Source of the DNA: Ctena decussata
Lineage: Eukaryota; Mollusca; Bivalvia; Lucinida; Lucinidae
NCBI GenBank assembly: GCA_963989385.1
Contig: OZ022515.1
Span: 5,054,803-5,118,802, forward strand
Length of the DNA: 64,000 nucleotides
Direction: 5' to 3'
This document shows positions 57,801 to 64,000 of this stretch, piece by piece; position 1 is the first letter of the stretch, and each line of letters begins with the position of its first letter. Under the pieces are notes generated by a model. It was not told the DNA's origin. It saw nothing but the letters and a program-made list of their open reading frames with translations, and did no database searches. The translations under genes were made by a program, and so were the position numbers.

Positions 57801-60800
57801 AATTAAACAGCACCGAACATAAAACAAATGCAACCAAAACGAAAGTACCGCCTTGGGACGGTCAGTAATAACTACTGGGGGTTTAACCCGGTTTTACTGG
57901 GCCCAAACCTTCATCCTCACCTTCCGCCGCGATGCACGCAATTAGCTGGTAGTTCGGTTCGTATGGAGGTCCCGTAACTCATCAGGTCTATTTAGGTCTA
58001 AGAGGGTATTCAAGGTTTAAACTCCCAAGTTACTCGCGATAAATTCAAAGCCTCCATTAATTGAAACATTAAATCACTGGAAAAGAAAACAAGAAGGCCA
58101 TCAACCTAAGTCATTTGGCATGTGACAAATTAATTAAGGTACATAATTATATTTTGTTAATTAGTACACCAACGTACTCTCTTCATGATGATACATTTCA
58201 TTTGGAAAAAGCCTGCATGCATTGATGTGGAATCTGATTGTAAAAGTTCCCAAACAATTTTCGTGACCTCCTGTATTGTAGTAGATTTTGCAAACACTTT
58301 GAAAAAAAATCACAATGAAATAATGAAATGTGTTAAGTCAAATTGTTTGTTATTTGTTATTTCTTCTGTTAATTACTTTGGTTCTCCTATGGTGGTTTGA
58401 AAACTTTGACATTGTATCATTTACGGTGAAGTCCCTCTCACTTGACCTACATAATTGTCTAACTTCGACATTTTTTCACTTGCGAATGACGTCGGTTGAA
58501 AGCCCTGAATAAGAAGCTATTATGACCCTAAATCGCTCGTCTTTATGTTGAAGATGTGTTTAAAACTAGAGTTATAAGGTTTTTTCTTGATCGAATATCT
58601 ACATGCATAATCATATAGATTTTTAATAATTAATCTTGACATGGCAAATGATAACATGTGAACGCAAACGGAACATTCCTGTCTAACTAGGAGACCCGAT
58701 AGCTCAGTGGATTAAGCGCTGGCCCGCTAAGCTAGAGGACCACGGTTCGACTCTCACTAAATGAGTAAATATTTTCTGTCGTAAACGTGGTTCCACTGCA
58801 CACAACCTCTCATTATCATCCATCCATTGGATCATTGTGACTGAAATAGTTCTTAAACATCTTGAAACTACAAATCATCCAGCCATCCGGTCGAGCGTAA
58901 ATGATTTAAGGCCTAGTGTTTTCTGTCATGAAGCGTTTTTAAGCTTTTCAATTCAGAGAAAAAGTAAAAAAAAAAAATAAAATAAAGTTCGGCTCGCCCC
59001 TAGCCTCTTCCATCCCCAAGCGTCCATGTATTAGCAAATTGAAACGATCTAAACAATTTTATTCAATCACCCTGGAATATTCTAGCCAAATTATGTAAAA
59101 CTAGGCCAGCAGTGTCTGTGTTCATTACTTTCTAATGTGGCCAGAATAACAAAAACAAACTTGCCGTTTCTTACAGGAAATGTTATACAGAGATCATGCC
59201 TTCGTCTGACACTGGTCTTGTGGGTTGGAATATGCACAGGAGCTCGAAATCGTCAACAAACTGTCATGTAACTTATGGTTACAGTACAGTGTTAATACTT
59301 GAATATCGAGCGTTTTAATATGCCGTGCCCAAAATATATTAAATGACATTTTAGTAATCACCACTTTTAGTGATGCTGCTGTTAGATGGGTCAACAGCTT
59401 GAACAAGATGTTTCGTTAGCTCTGACCTTCAATGCCTGCCGTATTTGCCATGAATCCTTATCTTTTTCGTCGGAAGATTTGATCAGATGTATATGTTGTT
59501 TTTTTCGGTAATGTTTGCCTTTCGGAATTGGGAGATTTCTATGCAAATCCAACATTTTAATGTATTCAGAACAGTATCTGAAACTAAGGTGAATAAAAGG
59601 CAAGATTTGTTTTTTTCTGCAATTAGTTTTACTAGAGACCTCGATTAGCACATACATGTCTAGTGCCCCTTAAACGGGACATCAGCAAATGGTGCAGACG
59701 CAGATCAGGCGCAGGAAAACGTGGAATCTGATCGGGGTCTACACTTTTTGTAATCCTACGTATAATACAATAAAAATGAATAAAATACATGTACATTGAA
59801 CCAGACATTTCGTATTTAAAATATGGACTCATTCAATTTATAAGGACAGAAAGTCCACCAGGTGTAAATGCGTCAAGAAGGTGGTTCTGACGTCATTCAT
59901 TCTGTATTATGGTTTTGTACTAAATGTGTGTTTTCGTTTACATTATATTCTGTTTGGTACCTTGTTGTACTGTCTGAGAGTCCTATCTAGCTTTTTGATG
60001 ACCTCGTTGGGAAAGACAGCTTTGGTTTTTGCCACTAAGATACGTATATGCTGCGTGCGTCGACGCATTTGTGCTTTACCTTTTTATCTCATTGGTAGGC
60101 CCTGACTTGTGATTGCGGCGTTTCCGCAGCATCTTCATTATTACTAAGGTTCTCCGTTTGAGTTATTTACTCGTAGGCACATAAATTATGTCGAATTCAT
60201 GGGTTAAAAAGCCACGTTATGGTCGCATCTTAGTACATCGTGATAATGAATAATTAAGCCTTCCATAAAGTTGATATATTAGGTCGACCAAATTAATTAC
60301 TAACACGTGACAACATGAACTTATGTCGTATTAATGAGTTAATGATCCAACACCGTGTCATATCTTACTCGTGACTGCAAAAAATTAAGTCGTTACAACA
60401 AGTTAGGTTATTATTTATCGTCCCAACAGACTACTAGCTCTTTTTATCCTACCCAGGAGTACATTACTTAAATGACGTTTCAACATTTACCAACAAGTGC
60501 CCACAAATTACGAAGTTACTACAGCCCTACCATTTATCAGAATGTAAAGCATTAACACTATCGAACGGATTATACATAACTAAAAATTTCGTTTCCTTAG
60601 CCTGGCTAGACTTCATAAGAAAATCTGGCACAAAACTAGTCACAGATGTAATCCAGTCCGACCGAAATATTGACACGATAAAGTCCGGACCATAGAGTAA
60701 AATCTGTATGTAACTGAAACTAACTCAGTTAATTTTTATGCCACGGACAAACGACGATTTTTATATAAAAAACCTGAATTAATTAATGCAATCATATGCT

Positions 60801-61187
60801 TATAGGGCCACTAAACATCCATATGATATTAAATTCTACATACAGTTTGACTTCAATTACGTTCTAGAGCCATAGACGCATTTAAATGTATCGTAATTAT
60901 TCGGAATTAAGAATTCCGAGAAACCAAAGTATCAGTTTAGACTTTAAACTACTACCGTAACGACAAATATTACTCCAACTTGTGTTCAATGCCATACTAT
61001 TAAACAATGTAACAAACAGTGCATACCAATGGCTGAGCAACAAATAACTCCAGATTCACTGAATTCTTTCCACTGTTTGGCAAGTGTTGGGGTGCGGAGA
61101 GCAAACTTGTCAGCAGTAATAACAGTTTTGAGCGCATTTATAAACCATACCGGGTCCAGAACGACTTTGTCACTTAGAGGTTTAGCA
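54753..61187 (-). CDS. ROCO-type protein: COR domain region (partial gene)
   Basis: Minus-strand exons 61027-61187, 56889-57031 and 55717-56280 join in phase (1, then 0) into about 290 residues. COR hallmarks are: LDPVWFINALKTVI (family L.P.WL...F..I), HVIRLMEKF (family L...EKF), RYIIPCMV (family Y.(V/I)P..L), CLPPAIFQKLLAMC (family P.G.F..L...), and a Cys-rich tail, CIQCPQYSPADCGG and CDKCQDSH, then a W near the end. COR follows the Roc GTPase domain in ROCO proteins such as LRRK and MFHAS1; many invertebrate relatives are innate-immune or death-signalling proteins. The Roc part must be upstream (beyond 61187), possibly outside the window. The end depends on whether 54753-54827 is its last exon. 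Domain call is solid; function is unknown. Confidence 0.75.
55717..56280 (-). CDS. ROCO exon: COR-B half
   Basis: This 564-nt exon (188 codons, phase 0/0) has acceptor TTCCATTCCAG and donor ATG|GTAAAT. It starts KDIRYIIPCMV, includes SVFCLVAMNNCLPPAIFQKL, and ends KVKEILGGWIDM. Two Cys pairs (CIQC and CDKC) near the C-terminus could bind metal. A direct octamer repeat (TGTGTGAGTTTGAAG type) lies just 5' of the acceptor. The open frame upstream of the acceptor is intronic. Confidence 0.78.
56889..57031 (-). CDS. ROCO exon: middle of COR
   Basis: This 143-nt exon (2 bases + 47 codons) lies between TTTTATAG and GTACAC. It encodes SIFEKNKEDPSLFENHEH, then VIRLMEKFLFIAAPVGF and an acidic loop, DLDANNDETK. 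The RLMEKF motif is a characteristic COR-domain helix. Phases fit both neighbours. Confidence 0.75.
57505..57875 (-). repeat. GGAAAGAGCTGCTGACTCGG family, copy 2 (reverse)
   Basis: Reverse complement of 31380-31720 with few differences. It lies in a ROCO intron. Confidence 0.75.
58690..58880 (+). mobile_element. SINE-like element with tRNA-like head
   Basis: GACCCGATAGCTCAGTGGAT, AAGCGCTGGCCCGCTAAGC and ACGGTTCGACTCTC make a tRNA-like head with good A and B boxes. A non-tRNA body follows, shared with 43896-44104, so it is called a SINE rather than a tRNA gene. Confidence 0.65.
60170..60570. repeat. Region of recurring GTCGTNANAANNAGTTA words
   Basis: TAAGTCGTTACAACAAGTTA, TATGTCGTATTAATGAGTTA and TTACTCGT...ATTATGTCG recur in degenerate form. 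No coding was seen. Confidence 0.4.
61027..61187 (-). CDS. ROCO exon: start of COR
   Basis: This 161-nt exon (1 base + 53 codons + 1 base) has a long T-rich tract before its CAG acceptor and donor G|GTATGC. It encodes AKPLSDKVVLDPVWFINALK, TVITADKF, and WKEFSESGVI. LDP.WF..A...VI followed by a W and a G(V/I) turn is the usual beginning of COR-A. No in-phase upstream exon was found to its right inside the window. Confidence 0.75.
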
Positions 61188-62100
61188 CTGAAAAAAAAAA
61201 ACAATATTAGCCAGCCAACAGAATAATACTTCGCCTGTATATGACTGATATATTCGATTAATATATCTCTTAAAACTGGTTTTGCATTACAATTACCAAT
61301 CTGCAACTAAGAGTTTCTGTCATATTCATGGATAGCATTAAGAAGCATATTTAGTACACCTAAACTTTGTTATTTAAATTCCTACTTATGTTGTTGCTTC
61401 TATTGAGGTTTATTATTATTGTCATCGTTGGCCGGCTTTCTTATTACTACGTAGTCTGGCCCATGTTCCTTCTTCTGCATGTGTGTTCTGCTTTTAAAGG
61501 AACTCTTACAGCTTTTAAGTTCTATTAGTTATGCAGACCAAATAACCACCTATATGTTTCCAACCTCTGCAGAAGCAGAGGGCAAGGGTTTGGATCCCGT
61601 AAAACTACTTTAAGCACCCCCCGCTAGTAACCTATTACTGACCGTTCCAAGGCAGTACTTCTGTTGTGGTTCCTCATTGTTACATGCTGTTATGTCCGCT
61701 TGTCTATGACCTCGAGCAACCTGGTCACCTGTATATCTTCCCATTGTGCTTTCTCTTTGTTTTGTTTTGTAATTTAAAATAGAAAATAGGTAAAAATAGA
61801 AGTTGCTGCTGTTTTCAATTAAAACACGCTACGCGAGGCCTCCTAAGTCTCCTGTCGGCATTCTTTCTTAGTAAATTTCTTGATATTTGTTTGTCTAAAT
61901 GAAATTTTAGCTATTTTTTCAGTTGCAAACTAGGTTTACAACCCATATCATACTCAGTAAACACGCTAGACGCATCAAATGTGACGCAAAACGGCTGGAA
62001 AAAAGTTGTGTTTCTGTCGTGATGCCTGTCGCATTGGAATAAAGTGATTTTTTGCAATTTTAAAGCATAAATGAAACCAAACAGTTGACTGTTTAAGTAT

Positions 62101-62211
62101 GAGATCGTTTTTTATTTCACTCATGAACACCATAAGTAGTATTTTCACTCGTGGCTTCGCCACTCAAAAAATACTGCTTTTGGTGTTCATTCCGTGGAAT
62201 AAAAATTGATC
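62101..62211. repeat. 110-bp foldback
   Basis: AGATCGTTTTTTATTTCACTC pairs with GGAATAAAAATTGATCT, and ATGAACACCATAAGTAGTAT pairs with ATACTGCTTTTGGTGTTCAT, around GTGGCTTCGCCAC. Confidence 0.75.
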
Positions 62212-62219
62212 TTACACTG

Positions 62220-64000
62220 AAAAAGTCAAATTTTCTCTATCTCTTTGCATTTAGCCTGCTTTGTTTTGCTTTGTGTGTCTTTTAATTGGTTTCCTTTCCT
62301 CAGTTGGTGTTTAGGAAAAGATGTGGACATCGATCTTGGCAATCTCTGATCAACGCCTTCCCATTTACTTTATGTAGCCGCATTGAATTTGTGATTATTT
62401 TGGATCAACGACGGTCACAGAATTTTATAAATGGATTGTCTCGTTTAAATGTAGCGATATAACAGGAGACTCACTTCAAATAGGTAAATTTATCATAAAA
62501 TAAAAACAAACCAGTCGGTGACTGTTGAAGTCTTGTGCGACATGTCTAACAATTTCATATAAATGAACCCTACTAAATTCAGTGATACAGCTGCTCATTT
62601 CTGTATTTAACTTATACAGTGTCGCTATACGTAAAAGGTTTTAAACAAAAAGGCGATGAGCAGCTCTCAGCGAATAAGCATGCCTCTCCGACCCACATTT
62701 ACCGACCGTGGCATTCTGCGAAAAACAGCCAAAGCCATAAGATAAAATATACCTATGTACTCACCTTCAGGCGGAGCATATCCCCAGAAAGCAGAAGTCT
62801 GATGCAGCGAGAATACGCAATAATCCAAACTGACCAAAAAAAAAAAAAAAAAATAGAAGCCCAGTTTAGCTATGATTCATGTCAATCTGTTAAGTCAGTC
62901 TTATTGTATATTATTTTAGACATTTCGTTCCGAAAAGGAGTAATAAAAGATGGATGACTTTCGATTTGACATCATGTTCAAAATCATTTCAGACATGTCA
63001 GGACGATGATTGGGTAAATAGGTGCACATTTTATTGTATGATTTTAAGATATTCCTGAATTTGGAATGTCTATATACAATGTACTTACAAGAATTGTCAA
63101 AAGACAAGAAAGCGCGACTTTACGGGAGCTTGAGTTTAACAATCGCAAGTTTAATATAGACAATAAGAGAAAAACTAAATAAGCAATATCATTTGTTCCA
63201 GTCCTACAATTTTCATGTTGCATCTATAAACATGTTGTGAAAAACTGAAATAAACATGTTTAAACCAATATGAACAATACCGGCAAGTGAAATGATGTTA
63301 ACAGCAGTGTCAGAATCTCAAGCAATCATGTTCCCTCATCAAAAGGTCTTAAAGATATAAGACATTATCAATGAACCGTGAAATATAGGTCAATATGTCC
63401 TACTGTTAATTTGAGCTCAAATTTTGGGTCATACTGAGTCATAATACTAAGCTATACTTAGCAAAAATAAAAACTTGACAGTCATTATTTTTCATCCTAC
63501 GGTAGTCGGGAAAAAGTTAAACATGGACTTTCTTTTAATTTAAGAAAAAGTAATCATTCTGTGATATCATAGTCACAAAAAGTCAAAATTCTTTAGATAC
63601 AGCAAAATTGGGGCTATTCTAAACGTCACAAGGGTACTTTTCTGTTTTATGTGCTCAAAATCAAACAATTACCGAATTTAAAATTGTTAAAGTCTGCTTA
63701 AATGATAAAAAATCTGTTGGCAATGCCTTTCCATTATGAAATCAAGTCTGTATAACCTCATAAGCTAAAATGATGCCGATGCACGGTTGACTAGGAGTCT
63801 GTGAGGACCAGACGAAAAAACTCATTGCAAACCATTTTGAAGTCAGAATTTCAGTTTCAATGGAATTCCCATTACACATTTAAGTCTTTATGACAGTTTA
63901 AGAAATGGCTTTCAAATAAATTTAGTAATAAAGATATTGAGTTTGCAAGACAATCAAACAAATCTCGAAGAAAATAACAAAAAAGATGCAATGGTACAGA
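62220..64000. other. No gene recognised
   Basis: AT-rich with one poly-A run (62836-62853). A possible minus-strand exon at 62769-62833 was considered and not accepted. Confidence 0.45.

Noticed and set aside
58690..58765. tRNA-like sequence with A and B boxes
   Set aside because: The sequence that follows recurs at 43896-44104, and the acceptor stem is weak. It was treated as a SINE.
62769..62833. Possible minus-strand exon upstream of the ROCO COR exons (poly-T tract, CAG, then GTGAGT)
   Set aside because: In the phase needed by the 61027-61187 exon it contains a stop, and no Roc-like motif was visible in the other frames.

Overview
This window is animal nuclear DNA: AT-rich, intron-rich, packed with interspersed repeats, with only about 2.5 kb of recognisable coding sequence in 64 kb. 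The repeats (tRNA-headed SINEs, elements ending TTAGCTCACCTG / CAGGTGAGCT, CCGT-rich modular elements, and foldback elements with a GAGCCGCGACACGA terminus) are of kinds I associate with bivalve molluscs. That assignment is inference from remembered repeat style, not a search. No bacterial operons, CRISPR arrays, rRNA genes or convincing stand-alone tRNA genes were seen.

Left part (about 1.7-16.6 kb, plus strand): the 3' half of a gene for an SLC6-family (neurotransmitter:sodium symporter-like) membrane transporter. Seven exons with consistent splice sites were rebuilt by eye. They run from TM6 to the C-terminus, with a stop at 16601-16603. Earlier exons lie left of the window, and one exon (the segment between TM10 and TM11) was not found between 10035 and 14910. 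The residues that normally bind sodium in TM8 are absent, so this is an atypical SLC6. The introns are almost entirely repeats, including a 3-kb element with ~0.5-kb terminal inverted repeats and tandem arrays.

Middle (16.6-46.7 kb): no gene recognised. It holds modular repeat elements (18.96-19.9, 20.0-22.5, 25.6-27.5, 28.9-30.0 and 32.1-33.1 kb), eight of the eleven GAGCCGCGACACGA-type foldbacks, several long perfect hairpins, SINEs, a nested foldback/SINE/LINE insertion at 27.5-28.8 kb, and an exact 262-bp direct duplication (41.1 and 42.3 kb).

Right part (46.7-61.2 kb, minus strand): a FAM111-like trypsin-fold serine protease (His exon 49447-49662; Asp/Ser exon 46705-47384) and, just upstream on the same strand, exons of a ROCO-type protein with a COR domain (61027-61187, 56889-57031, 55717-56280). 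A linking exon at 54697-54827 can be read as the ROCO last exon, as an early exon of the protease, or, using a downstream AG acceptor, as a bridge joining both into one COR-protease protein. Transcript data would decide. In the intron separating the catalytic His exon from the Asp/Ser exon lies an unusual array of about 22 near-palindromic 14-mers (TATCGGTCCACCGATA type).

The most unusual repeat signal is that several unrelated-looking modular element families share one terminal plan: T-rich 5' edge, 10-12 bp subterminal inverted repeats, internal tandem modules, and a 3' hairpin followed by CTTGTTA/TTTT. This resembles non-autonomous Helentron-type rolling-circle elements.
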